Below, piece by piece: positions 49,441 through 60,835 of a DNA stretch of 64,000 bases. The notes beneath the pieces are model-generated. The model was not told the origin of the DNA. It saw only the letters and a list, made by a program, of their open reading frames with translations, and searched no databases. The stretch comes from Rotaria socialis. Its lineage: Eukaryota; Rotifera; Eurotatoria; Philodinida; Philodinidae. The stretch's first letter is position 1, and each line of letters starts with the position of its first letter. The DNA is taken from contig CAJNYU010002520.1 in NCBI GenBank assembly GCA_905331475.1, positions 273,454-337,453 of the forward strand. The letters are read 5' to 3'. The translations under genes were made by a program, and so were the position numbers.

Positions 49441-51077
49441 CGTTCGTTGTGTTCTTATGTTAACTTCGAAGTAAAAATTTTATGACTAAAATAAAACTCA
49501 GATCCTACTTTATTTATTCACGGATGGCTGTTCTCTGTCTCTCGTCGTCTTTCTTTAATCACCAGGAATTATTGTAATCCACAAGTAAATGTTCGTAGAA
49601 TCTCCGACTTATAAAGGTTGCATTGTCGCTGCACATTCTTTGCATGACATTTCAGCATATTATTCGAAAACATAGGATTTCGACAAAAGGTTAAGATATT
49701 ATATAATCAAAGATTAGAGGCCGATTGGTTCATTGACTTGTCCGTAAATGGTACATCATGAAGTGATCTACTTAAAACGAATAGAGAAAAGTATATCTAG
49801 ACTCTTATTTCCTATATACTCACTAGGTCCTGTAAAGAAATATATTATTGGTGACATTTCGCTGTTTGATCAAAGATCAAATAGATCAGTGCCGAAAACA
49901 AAGAAGAAAGATATCAACAGTAAAAGTTAAAGGTCAATATATAGTACATTGACTTTTTATTGATAATATGCCTGCTTTGAAGTTTGACTAGTTCTTCATC
50001 TCAGTTTTGTTTCATTGTTGAGACAAACATTGATCTTATCGAAAAAACTATTCTGTGAGTGTAGTTTGAATATAAAAAGAAGTTCCAAATCCAATTGAAC
50101 AATAAAACAATTGATGTAGTTTGAGTGATTGCAACACATCTGATCGATTTCATGGCACTTTCCTATCACAAATTCTTTGTTCATCTTTTATTAATTTTCT
50201 AAATGATGTATAAAATGAGACAAATCTAGATTAATTTCGGTGTGAATGTCAAAAAGTATCAAACCCGCATCTTCTAGCAGGCAAAACTTTTATTGCTGAT
50301 ATTTTCTTTCTACTCAACAATCTACATTTCAACATCCTTATAGATATAAATGTTTTTTCATTTGGCAACGATTCATCATTGGATATTGTCTGAGTTTAGT
50401 CTATTGTATAATTTTTCGTTAAATTAAACGAACAAATAGCTAGTTTTGAGAGAACTTAAGACGTTGTAAATCTGTAGAATTTTAAAAACTTTAAAAATCA
50501 TATTCACGAGCCTTTCTTGTATTCTCTAAGGGTGAAGCGACTGCACATTTTTTGTTAAGTCTGTTGGGAGACCTGATAAATATACATTCATTATATCTCA
50601 ATAATAATCTCTTCGTGTTTTATCTAAACCGTCATAACTTTATCATAAGCATATGTAATGATATACGTATGGGCAAAATCATTCGCTACCAATGTGACTT
50701 AACCAACTAGAAATGCACGTATATCGGGATAATGAACGTTTCTAGAACTGGATTTTATACATGCTGAATTATTTTACATGCTCGAAAGAATTCAATCTTG
50801 AAAACTTTTGTTGAACAAAGTTACCACCAGAAAAATAGGATTAGTGGCACGACTCAAAACATATCATCAATGTCGACTGAAAACCAGCTTGGAATATTCA
50901 TGCATTGGATTAAATGATTTATCTGATGATTATTAAAAATCAATTAAACTATCTTGACATATTTTATTCTTTACAAGGTGCCAATTAGTGACTAAATAAA
51001 ATTGTTCATGTTTCAATTTTTACAAGTTGTTTAATTTTTGTCAAATGGTTTTCCCATCATTGTATCGATCTACTTAG
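49441..51077. other. Intergenic, no gene supported
   Basis: The 5' flank of the chitin-binding gene followed by AT-rich sequence without supported genes or repeats. Confidence 0.4.
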
Positions 51078-52642
51078 TTGTGATGTGGTACTTGATCCAT
51101 TTTGTCTAAAACATTTACCTGAAATTCATGATAAAATCACATGGCTTAACCTTGAGGCATTATCTATGAAGCCTGTTTTGCGTGCTGCCAATTACCCTAA
51201 TTTAGATTGTCTTGGTCTGTATAGCATTGATGAAGAATCAGCTCGTGGTCTTTTTACTGGTAACATATTTCAACTTTATTGCTTTTACTCTAAGCCAATG
51301 AAATATTTATCAAACTTATTGATACTCTTTTCATAGGTTTTTTGGTTCTTTTTAATATTTTATATATGTATATTTAGATGGAACGCTTACATCTGGTATT
51401 TAAAAAAATCAGATAGCAATACTTCTAATTACAATTAATACACATAATGATGATGGAGAGATATCATTGTCACTGATAAACATATGCCATTGGATTTTGA
51501 CTATTTTCACTCGTCTGATTGCTTTAGAATTATATCTATGAATCAACATGTAAAGATTGTGTTCGATTCAATTTTAATGATCCATTACTTCTTATTTTTC
51601 GTTCTTCAGCTCTTTTGAAATTGAGTATCAGTGTACACGGTTTCACACGTTCTATGTCGATTTGATTCATATTTATCGCCCAGAACAAATTATAAATCAA
51701 GTTAGTTTGAAAAGAAAAGCTCTCTATATTATCAAATAAAAAAATCAATTCTTCTTAGGGTGATTTACCAAATCTGAAACGTTTTTCTTTGTCCTGTAAT
51801 GTTACAGCATTGTATTACAATGAATTGGTTCTACTACGTCTCTATCAAATGTCGAATCTACAAGAACGATTGTATACCTCATCGCCGAAAGTGAGATCGC
51901 CGAAAGCTCAAATCGCCGAAACTCGCGCCGAAACGAACATTACCGAAAAGCAAGATCGCCGAAATCAACATCACCGAAATACAGATTATCGATATGAAAT
52001 TCGACGAAATGCTGATCGCTAAATACCTTTCGGTCATCTATGTTCGTGAGATTCGGTTCCTAAGTCGAGGCCGTTCCTAACTTGACTCGGTCCCTAACTT
52101 GATCAAGGTAGGAACTTATTGAATCACTCGCTTAAGTTAGTTATCAACTTGGCACTTCATCTTATTAGCGAAGTACAATAAGTATCAATAGCCAGAATTA
52201 GTGAAGTTTTCGAATGCGGTAAATATCATGCGAGACTATCGTCGATAGCCACATCACCGAAAGTGACATCGCCGATCCGACAGATAGCCGATAATCACAT
52301 CGCCGAAATAATAGTTCGCCGAAATGGAAATCGCCGAATTTCTGCGATCTGCATTTCGGCGATGTGGCTTTTGGCGAAGAGCATATTTACCAACTTGTTC
52401 TGGTTGAAGTGCATGATGAACAAATTCTGCGTGATGCTAAAACGTATTTACCAAACAGTATTCTTCTTGACATTCATGATAAATCTATACAACGAGTAAC
52501 ACACAATTGCACAAGAAATACTACACGAATTACTTGTACCAAAACAAAGGAATTAAAATTATACGGTGAAACAAAATATTCGAATTCTTCTTTACAAGAA
52601 TATTTTCCTGATGCAAAAGTCTTTTATCGGTTAATATATTGA
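51078..52642 (+). pseudogene. F-box/LRR-like bdelloid family remnant, split by a repeat array
   Basis: Three separated pieces resemble one protein family that I recall as abundant in rotifer genomes and labelled F-box-like. 51079-51260 encodes LPEIHDKITWLNLEALSMK and YPNLDCLGLYSIDEESARGL. 51757-51870 encodes GDLPNLKRFSLSCN and LLRLYQMSNLQE. 52377-52642 encodes a C-terminal-like stretch with TYLPNSILLDIHDKSIQRV and NCTRNTTRITCTKTKEL. The stretches between carry stops and frame shifts. A repeat array (51881-52375) lies between the second and third pieces. No intact start or F-box was found. The family name rests on memory of similar sequences and would need a profile search. Confidence 0.5.
51881..52375. 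repeat. 15-bp degenerate repeat arrays with ATCGCCGAAA core (element 2)
   Basis: The left array (51881-52020) holds about nine units with an ATCGCCGAAA-like core and a variable spacer of about five bases, giving a period of 14-16. The right array (52250-52350) holds about six more in the same orientation. It ends in an inverted copy (ATTTCGGCGAT at about 52351-52361) that pairs with the preceding ATCGCCGAAT. Between the arrays a second short repeat, CGGTTCCTAA / CGTTCCTAACTTGA / CGGTCCCTAACTTGA, occurs near 52050-52105. No coding frame is supported inside. Confidence 0.7.
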
Positions 52643-52727
52643 TCGACAAAAAAAAACTAAAGTATTCAATTTAATAAAAACAGAATAAAATTAGAGAAAA
52701 TAAAATTTCTATAGAGATGAAAAGGGC

Positions 52728-53331
52728 TTGGTGGAAAAGGCAGAAAGGGAAAACGTCGAAAAGGCAAACATAGAAGGGGAAAATACAGAAATTGTAAACG
52801 TCGAATGAAAAAAGTAGAAAAAGGAAAACACCGAAAAGGTAAATGTCGAAAATTGAGTTTTTTGATAATTTTAAAGACAAATAAAAATTTATTTTCTAAA
52901 TTGGTGTGCACAGATATGTCGCATCTATGTTCAATACAAACCCAATACTTTTCTGATGAGGACGTTTTATTGCATATGAACATATATTGCTTAAACGCTA
53001 GTAATGGTTTACCTTTATTAGTCGTTAAGAATGATATTTCACTGTTCATTGACAACGATTGAAGAGAGAATTATTTGTTGGTTGTTTTCGCCAGACTGAT
53101 TTATATATATATAGTATACGCTAACAATGAACAAGTATATACTATAGACGACGAGGACAACGAATTTAACTTATCCCACTAACAACCAATACCAACTCAA
53201 AAAAGAAATTTGTTATCTATAGGCATCTTTTTCATTCTACGTTTTCCTCTAGTAATTTTTCTTCGACACTTTTATTAATTATACTTTTCCATTTCGACAT
53301 TTTCCTTTTCGGCGTTTTTCTTTTCCACCAA
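52728..53331. mobile_element. TIR element with GTCGAAAAGG-repeat ends (element 3)
   Basis: A 12-bp perfect inverted pair, TTGGTGGAAAAG, marks the ends (52728-52739 and 53320-53331). Both termini continue as degenerate arrays of about 12-16-bp units such as AAAACGTCGAAAAGG and AAATGTCGAAA, running inward in opposite orientation for about 130 bp (left) and 100 bp (right). The total length is 604 bp and no convincing internal gene is present. The outermost bases (TTGGT, then GAAAAG) resemble those of element 1 (TTTGGTCGAAAG). Confidence 0.6.
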
Positions 53332-55649
53332 TTCAGATGAAAATGATCATCCGGGATAAGTACTAATCGATGAAATAAATAAATTTTATTTATACATAAA
53401 TGTGTATCATATAGTGAGTTGGAACATAAGCGCTGGAAGCTTTTGTGTAACAGCACCACAATTATTTTACGCCAAAAATATGTAAGATCCATCAATAATA
53501 TAATCATCATTATTTTCTGCAGTGTTCGGCAGGGTGAAAAGTGGATTTCGTTTTTTGCCCTTGTTTATTATAAGTATGAGTCAGAGCATCTAGCTTTTAA
53601 TTGATCGAATACTCTTATATAATTGCATCAATGGACGATGAAGATGGTTCGTGTCTAAAGTATCCGGCATGGGAGCTTCAATCATGTTTGTCTGCCGAAT
53701 AGCTCATCAGAATTTCATAATCAGTGAAAGTATGGAATTCATACTACATTGTAAACAGAATACTTCTTTTCTTGCTATTCTCTCTACTGACAGGAGGGTA
53801 TTACCAAAAACGAGTTAAATGCCTTCGTTCGCTCGTCCAATAGGAAAATAGATGCATAAACTTAACTAACCTCAAACAGTATCCTGCAGGGATAGGTTTG
53901 ACCGAAGGTAACCGGGGTTGGGGAAGCTGATGGCGTTGTTAGTTTTTTGAAATTTTGTATTTTGCTTTTTTTTAGGATAGAGAAAGACTTTTTTAGGACA
54001 ATGTTAGTTTTTTTATAAGGGTTGACCGAAGGTAATCGGGGTCGGGGAACTAATCTGGCGTGAGATTTTCAGAGTTTATGACCCTCAACTTTTTAGTGAA
54101 AAAATGCTTTTCGAGAAAATAGTTTTCCTTGCAAAGTTTGATCAGATGCTGTCGGGCTCGAGGGAGTCGAATCGGAGATCAGATTTTTGAAGTCCATTGT
54201 ACAGAATGAACATGTGAGCTTTTTCAAAAAGTAAAACTAAGTGACCAGCAACTGACGAGTGACTGGTATTTCGAAAGCGTTTAGGAGTACCACAACGACG
54301 TTATTAGTGGTTATGATCCTAAACAAAATAAATAAAGTTGATTCAAATAAGGTAGCGGCTGTCGCTGGATCGAGTATTAAATGCTTAATAATCTTTCATA
54401 GTTCCAACAAGTTTATAATGCATTAGGAGCTGTTTAAATCATTGTATTTTCGTGATAGCAATTCTTTGTCGGCAAAATTTTTAGCGGTATCATTCGATGA
54501 TGTTGATAGTGGTATATACGTATATATCGTATGCTTATATTGGATTTTATTACGCATCGGCTATAGGCATCTTGTGGTGAAGTTGATTATTAATTTGGCA
54601 ACGGCTATTCGTGATTGGCGTCCCAGAGGGTCGCCGACGAGCGACTAGCTGCTCACCTGGATATGTCCTTGTTTCATTGCGTACAAAAATTTGATTATTT
54701 AAACAAACATGATTTTGGAGAATGCTGCACTAAGGTCCTTTTCAACAAACAGTTGAACATAACTACATGTCTGTATTTTGTGTATAAACACTAAATCGTT
54801 GAAGGCTTTTTCCGAAGTCTTCAGTTTATATTTGATATGTCAACTTTTATTGTAGCACGAAGAATTTATTCAAACTTAACACGTAGAATTCTAGATTAGC
54901 GCATCTACGAACGTTCGCAAACTGTCCAAGTACTCAGGAATCTTGTCTTATTCTTCTCAAAATTGCGAGTAATTTTTTTCATATATAGATGAAACTGAAT
55001 TAAATTAGCCCCATAGCAGTTGTTTTCGGGTTTCCTGAAAATTTTCTTTGTTTTCATCTAATAATTATATAATGAAACGAAGCTTTCAATCAACCATGCA
55101 GTGTTGAAAAGGATCACGTTCACCGCATATATACAACAAAACTAGTGGAGGCGACTAACCGCTCAGTTAAAAATCTGTTGTGATTATAAGACTACAGGCT
55201 TTGCAGAATTATTGAATAGTTACACGTGGTCTCCATCAGAAAAGTTGAAACAATTTTCGAAACTAGGAGATATCTTGAAGTTCTTTCGAAGACAGGTCGT
55301 GAAATAATTGCGCAAGTCGTGTGAAATATTTGAAATTTATAGTTGTCGTAATTATCTGAATAAATTTAGTTTTTCCTGATTGCGAGTGGATTTGATTCAA
55401 AAGATGTAAACCTTAGAGTTATCTATCTGTAAATGTGCACCCGGGAATGAATATGTACATTCTAGACAGAAAACGCGCCGAAGTAAAATGAATCCAGATG
55501 GATTTGAACAAAAAAGAGGATAAAGCTAACCGAAATCGAGTTAGAAAAAGTCAGTTTGATTTGATCTATGATTTATTTGTGCAGATTCATGTTAAATATC
55601 TAGTTCATAGATTAATTTGAGTTGTAACTTTACTAAAATCATGAGATGC
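53332..55649. other. Accessory intergenic region with a local duplication
   Basis: No gene supported. It contains a 124-bp-spaced direct repeat (see 53898-54050). The rest has higher GC than the gene-bearing part of the window but shows no recognisable family. Confidence 0.4.
53898..54050. repeat. Direct repeat, 124-bp spacing
   Basis: TTGACCGAAGGTAACCGGGG at 53898 recurs as TTGACCGAAGGTAATCGGGG at 54022, each followed by TTGGGGAA or TCGGGGAA and then a GGCG shortly after. T-rich spacers follow both copies. It looks like a tandem pair of a GC-rich/T-rich unit. Confidence 0.65.
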
Positions 55650-55966
55650 CTAGTTCGAATTCGAATATAAATGGACGCTCAACTGCATGGTATCAATTCG
55701 AAAATAAGTGATAGAAATAGATTTAGTTTTAGATGGAATGGGGGTGAGTTGAGGGGATAAACTGGTAACTGTGGGTGGCGTTACGAGTGAGGAGGTGAGT
55801 AGGAGGGGTATGCGGGGTACTTTAAATGTGGGTGTTGATGATGGTTACTATGGAGGAATGCTCAAATGTGGGCGCGAGTGAAGGGTATATATGTATTAAT
55901 ATGTCGCATATATCGATAGTTTTAGTTTAACTTTTTTTTCTCCATTTCTATTCGAACTCGAATTAG
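55650..55966. mobile_element. Small MITE-like element with G-rich interior
   Basis: A 26-bp inverted repeat with three mismatches marks the ends: CTAGTTCGAATTCGAATATA at 55650, and its counterpart ending ATTCGAACTCGAATTAG at 55966. The interior (about 55735-55880) is strongly G-rich on the plus strand, with GGGGGTGAG, GGAGGTGAG and three TGTGGG words (55770, 55828, 55868). No coding frame is present. Confidence 0.55.
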
Positions 55967-56129
55967 ACAGCTATTCCCTCAAATGGGAGGTAATGAATTA
56001 AAAAGACTTTCAAGGGTCTTTCTCCGTTGATTTCGAGGAAGAAGTCTTCGAAATACCTGAATTTTATAGTAGTAAGGTTGGCATCTGTTTTCGTCTGCTA
56101 TGGTATAGTGAATGATTTTGAAGCAGTGC

Positions 56130-56560
56130 GTGAGATTATTAGCATTACGGAAGCTGGCTGGAAATTTACTTTTTTGCGGATGCGACTATCCAGGATGATG
56201 AGGTGTGGCGGTGCCGGGAAATCTGTGCATGATTTCAGGAAGATTAGAACTTACGGAATTTTCCCAGTTGGAATCGGTCGGATTTCGTTAGTTAAGTCGC
56301 GTGTTCCGTTTGTATTTATTTTGATCACAGGTCGGTTCCGGGAATTTTTCTCAATGGTTACGGTGGCAGGAATAGTGCGGAATACTCCGGTTACAATATG
56401 GTGATTTCCAAACGGAATACTGCTCCCAGTTTCCGGATAGTTTTCCGGTCCGTTTTCGATTGTAATGTACTCGGAAATCACCGGAAGTATCGGAAAATTA
56501 CGTCGCTTCCTTCCGTTCCGGTCGGTTCCGAAGTCCGGAATCATCGACCTAGGTATTCTC
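56130..56560. repeat. TTCCGG-rich degenerate repeat patch
   Basis: TTCCGG, TCGGTTCCG, CCGGAA and TCGGAA words recur many times in both orientations at roughly 12-20-base spacing. The patch is clearly more GC-rich than its surroundings. Open frames on both strands here (for example 56027-56404) reflect the repeats, not genes. Confidence 0.55.
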
Positions 56561-57469
56561 TATGATTGAGATCATTTTTTATAATCTAAGAAAACATCTC
56601 ATCTATAGGTGTATATTACTAAGACAAAATATATGCATTGATCTGTATATATTTTTGAAAATAAGAAAGCAAGCTCCATCATACATTCAAAAAGCCAGCT
56701 GCCGCTGAAAAACAAGCCCGATTGTAGCTAAAAGAAAATCATTATTAACAGGAGTAAAAAATAAATCCTTTGAAAAACAATTAATTGTTATAAAAATCAA
56801 ATTAATTTCAATGGCCTCAACAAAGACGATGTTCTTCAGTTGGTTCGTCATTTTCTTCTGCTATAGCTAATTCTTCTCGCGCAGTTTTTTTTATTTCCAA
56901 TGGATTTCTTATGGTTTTTTTCGAAGTTCAAGTACTGCAACTAAAAATAATAATCAATGTAGATTGAAAAGAGAAAAATATACAACAATGAACCATGATC
57001 ATCATTTGCTTGTAGCTGAATTCAACGGAAGTTTTCTTCAATTCATTTTAGTTAAAAAATTTATATCAAAGTCATACATATGTTCAAAGAATAATTGTTA
57101 AAATCAATTGAAGCTTTTATTCTAAAAAAAATGAAATGTCGAATATGATCACATGCATTACGAACTGAAAAATATGATGATAGCGATGGAAATATTGAGT
57201 AAACAAAGCTCAGTAATTATTGTTTTCAGTTGAAATAATCATAAGTTATGTTTATTTGTTTAACAATGTATAAAAACATTTGAATTAACATCAAAATTCA
57301 GTGAGCAATATATTTACGAGTCATAGTTATGTGTAAGGGAAAGAATCAAAGAAGAAATAGCAAAGATTTCAAAATCTAAACACCTTAGATTTCAATAAAA
57401 TAACTAAGAAACCCGAACGTCGTTAAGGAATCGCTCTTTCATAGGAGTGCTGGCTTAGCATTTGTATTT

Positions 57470-57600
57470 AGAAAATGCTAATACTTTTTGCATTAGTATT
57501 AAAATAATATATTAATACTTTTGCATTAGTATTAGGAGTATTAGTTAACACCTTGGTATTAGTATTTGAATAACTGTTAATATAATACTAATACCTATCG
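57470..57600. repeat. TTAGTATTA/TAATACTAA inverted-word patch
   Basis: GCTAATAC, GCATTAGTATTA, GGTATTAGTATT and AATACTAATACC alternate in direct and inverted orientation over about 130 bp, giving several possible hairpins. No coding content. Confidence 0.55.
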
Positions 57601-58794
57601 CGATTATGTAGCATCTTATCAATATATCAATTTAGAGTTACTGGCAGTTTCTATTTATTGAGATTTCGTTTCTAACATTTATTTAAGAAAACTATTGTAT
57701 TTATATTTGGCTGCGACAGATCTACATGGATATTTTTTTCAGAAACGATAATTTCTTTCATCAAATATTGATTTTGATTAATGGAAAGTCCATTCTGAGA
57801 GTCTTTTACGGTGTGAGCATCATATATCATGCAAATTCTATATGATAAATGTCGAGGTGAATAATTATCTTTTCGTAAAAGATGTACTACAGGTTTTTTT
57901 TTATTTATCCTGACTATGATTCTTTAAATATTTATCAAACATTCTGTATTTTTATGCCTGCGTACATGTACAAAAAATAAAAAGCATTTTCTTAAAATCG
58001 TTGAATATGTGTTGGTTATAAAACCTGCAATTATATCAATGAATTCTGGTAGATTTGAACACAACTAAAAATAAAACCACGATTTATCTGTTGAACATCC
58101 GTTTAATGCATCTCTGGCTGTGAGATAAAATGAATAACATCATTATGTTATTGAAGTCACCCTCGATGACTTTATTTTTTTTTCTTCATCTTAATTATAT
58201 TGTACTTCGTCGTTTATGTGGTGTGGTGTGATCTTCTTTCTATAATATCTCCATTTTACATATGACGTTATTATCGTAAGATATGTACTGCTATTCAAGG
58301 CAAGCCCTGATGCTACAAGTAGATAGACCAACGCATATAAACTTTGTGGTACTTTTTTTATTTTTCGTGTTTGTCTCTCTTATTTCTCTTATTTTCTTGT
58401 GTTGTTGGACGAATACTTATTGAATTTTTAAAATAAACTATAATAGTCCGTATCAACACATTGCTCGCTTAATTCTCACTTTATTCATAAGATTAGGACG
58501 AAAGAAAACACAGAAAAGTATAAAAATATTTTCTCTTTGATAAGAAGTTCTATACATTCGACGCAGAAAGAGAAAGCAAAATAAAAGTAAACCAAAGATT
58601 CAGTGTCTCAGTCACGCCAGCTTGTAGTAAATAAAACGAAAGAGAACAGCTAATCGTGTTGTGCCTGATTATTTTCATTTCTATTAGTCGGGTTTGTTTT
58701 GAAGAACGGAGATATTGGTTAACCTTTTCTCCGTTTCAAACATTTCATTAGTTCCAACAGACATTGCGACGTTTCTTCATTTCTTGCCCATTCT

Positions 58795-59731
58795 ATGACT
58801 GCTGAAAATCGTGATGCTTATTCAAGTTCGAATCATTTACCACCACGTCCTCAAACTCGTTCTAATAGTTTACGAACGCGACCATCAAGATCATCTACGG
58901 ATAATCATATTTTGCATCGTACTTTAGCTAGTCGATCTCCGTCATCATCGAGTATTATTCGTCGAAGACGAGAATCATCGACACGTAAGTAAATTCACCA
59001 TATAAAATGGTCGAATTTTCGTTATCTATTGTAGTTACTGATTATGATTAGGGACACTGACATACTGCCTATAGGAAAGATTAAGATATTACCCACTATA
59101 TTTTACTTTGCAACACCATAACTGAGACTCTTCTTTTCAATGTCTTTATAATATACACAACAGTATAATTATACAAGTTTTATCGAAGAAGTCAAAGTAC
59201 CTATTGTTTTTCTTTCTATTGTTATTACTTACACGGATAAAATGTCAACATAATATCTCTATTTCTATTTTCAAAAATAAAAGATTTTTGTGATTAGTCG
59301 ACTAAGTCTGAAAAAATTGCTTTTCTGATTCTTCGATTTAGTGAAATTTCATGGATTCGGCAGAAACTAAGGCTATCCTAAAAATTTTCATTTCATAAGT
59401 TTCCATCATACGTTTTCTAAAAAAACTCATAATATGAGCAGCTACCATATATGAACTAAGAAAATACAGTATTTTTCACGAATCTTTTCTTCTGATTTTA
59501 GAACAAAATGATCGATTAAGAAAATCTACTTATTCTTCCATCATTAACACCAACTCACGCTCATCAACTGTTCTTCCGTCAATCAATAACTCACGATATG
59601 TCGAAAGTTTACACAATAATGAAGATGATGATGAATTCGATATGAGATCAGATACTGTTAGTGTTATTGAACTAAATAATCAAAATCGATTGGTCAATGA
59701 AAACATCAATTCAAATAAATTACCAATTTGA
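58795..59731 (+). CDS. Small Ser/Arg-rich protein, probably a truncated gene
   Basis: Exons 58795-58984 and 59502-59731 join in phase (C plus AA) to give 139 aa. The protein is Ser/Arg/Asn-rich and disordered (RSNSLRTRPSRSSTDN, SIIRRRRESS, then an acidic DDDEFDMRSD). There is no membrane helix, signal peptide or recognised domain. The intron of 517 bp is longer than usual for this genome. The stop falls inside the start of the downstream hAT transposase frame (59697). The protein therefore looks cut short, consistent with an element having inserted into or replaced its 3' part. It could be the disordered N-terminus of a once longer protein. Confidence 0.55.
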
Positions 59732-60835
59732 GATTGACGAACATATGACACAAAAGAAAACAACTACTGCATCCGGAAAAAAGCTCTCAATGGAAGTCTA
59801 TCAATTGTTTGAAAAACAATCTGAAGGAATGTACAAATGTACATTGTGCATAGATGAACTAAAGGTACCTCGATTTCTTTTCTTTCGTAGTTGAATAATT
59901 TATTAAAAAATTCTTGTTGAAATATATTTGAGAATTTTGAGATTTTCCTAAACAATCTTTTCCAAACGAAGTACTTATATATATCATGAAAAATTGTTTA
60001 ATCCATCTTAAAGGAAATAATCTCGTCCTATCGATGAAAGAAAGTTTGCTTCAGTTAATGACATATAAAATCTATAATATAAGCTATAGCTTAAAAAAAT
60101 CAAATTATTTCATGTTTAATAATTTAGGTGATCAAACAGACTGGTCGTGGTACAGCTAATTTAAGATCTCATCTTCTAGTTCACAAATTAACAGATTATG
60201 CGTTTAAATCTCAAGAAGAACAACGAGTTTTAAAAATCAATAAAACCTCTTCTAATCATTTGGCTGTACCACGTAAACGTGAAATTGACGAAGCTGTATT
60301 GAATTGCATCGTCGAAGGTGGTCTACCATTCAATCTATTTAATCATGATGCAATAATTAAACTTCTTGATTTACTTGAACCTGGTCACAAGCCTCCTGAT
60401 CGTGGTACACTTTCCTTACGTATACATAATCAATATCATCAGCATATTCTTGATCTTAAATCTGTTTTGCCTCATATTGGTCCAATTGCCTTTACTAGTG
60501 ATTTATGGAAAGATGTCTCTCATCAACATATTATTTCACTCTCTCTACATACATTCTCTATGGAATTTGATTTTGTTTCATTACCATTATCGTTTCATCA
60601 ATTTAATGAACAAAAATTGACTATCAATATAAGATCATTTTTCGAGTATGAAAAAGAACGTTTTGGATTAGGTACACGCATTTTATCAGGCATTATTACT
60701 GATAACGGTCCCGACATCAAAAGTGGAGCATCTTCAAGCGTACTTGGTCCTCGATATGCTTGTCTTGCTCATTGTCTCAATCTTGTTGTTCATCATGGTA
60801 CATGTGTGTGGGATCTACCAAATCCAAAAAGGTAA
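59697..60835 (+). mobile_element. Truncated hAT transposase with BED zinc finger
   Basis: DNA-transposon transposase of the hAT superfamily. Exon 1 (to 59864) and exon 2 (60128-60835) join in phase across a 263-bp intron that splits the BED finger (YKCTLC ... LRSHLLVH). The catalytic RNase H-like part is visible in IAFTSDLWKDVSHQHIISLS, then GIITDNGPDIKSG and YACLAHCLNLVVHH. The frame stops soon after LPNPKR, possibly at an unused donor (AAGGTAAAT). The large insertion region, the final catalytic Glu and the C-terminal dimerisation domain are absent. The element is therefore defective. The first codons overlap the end of the preceding gene in another frame. The ATG at 59738 could be the original start. 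Confidence 0.8.

Larger units (their letters stand above)
55967..58794. other. Intergenic with short repeat patches
   Basis: Apart from the TTCCGG-rich patch (56130-56560) and the TAATACTAA patch (57470-57600), no gene or RNA was recognised. The last few hundred bases lead into the small gene starting at 58795. Confidence 0.4.

Noticed and set aside
51881-52020. CRISPR-like look (constant repeat, variable spacer)
   Set aside because: Units are about 15 bp with 5-base spacers, cores are degenerate, the genome is eukaryotic and there are no cas genes.
55770-55873. Internal telomere tract
   Set aside because: Only three separated TGTGGG words occur, with no tandem run, so it is reported only as a feature of the G-rich element.
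56027-56544. Overlapping open frames of 125 and 97 codons on opposite strands
   Set aside because: Both arise from the TTCCGG-rich repeats, which contain few stop codons; the translations are repetitive in step with the DNA.
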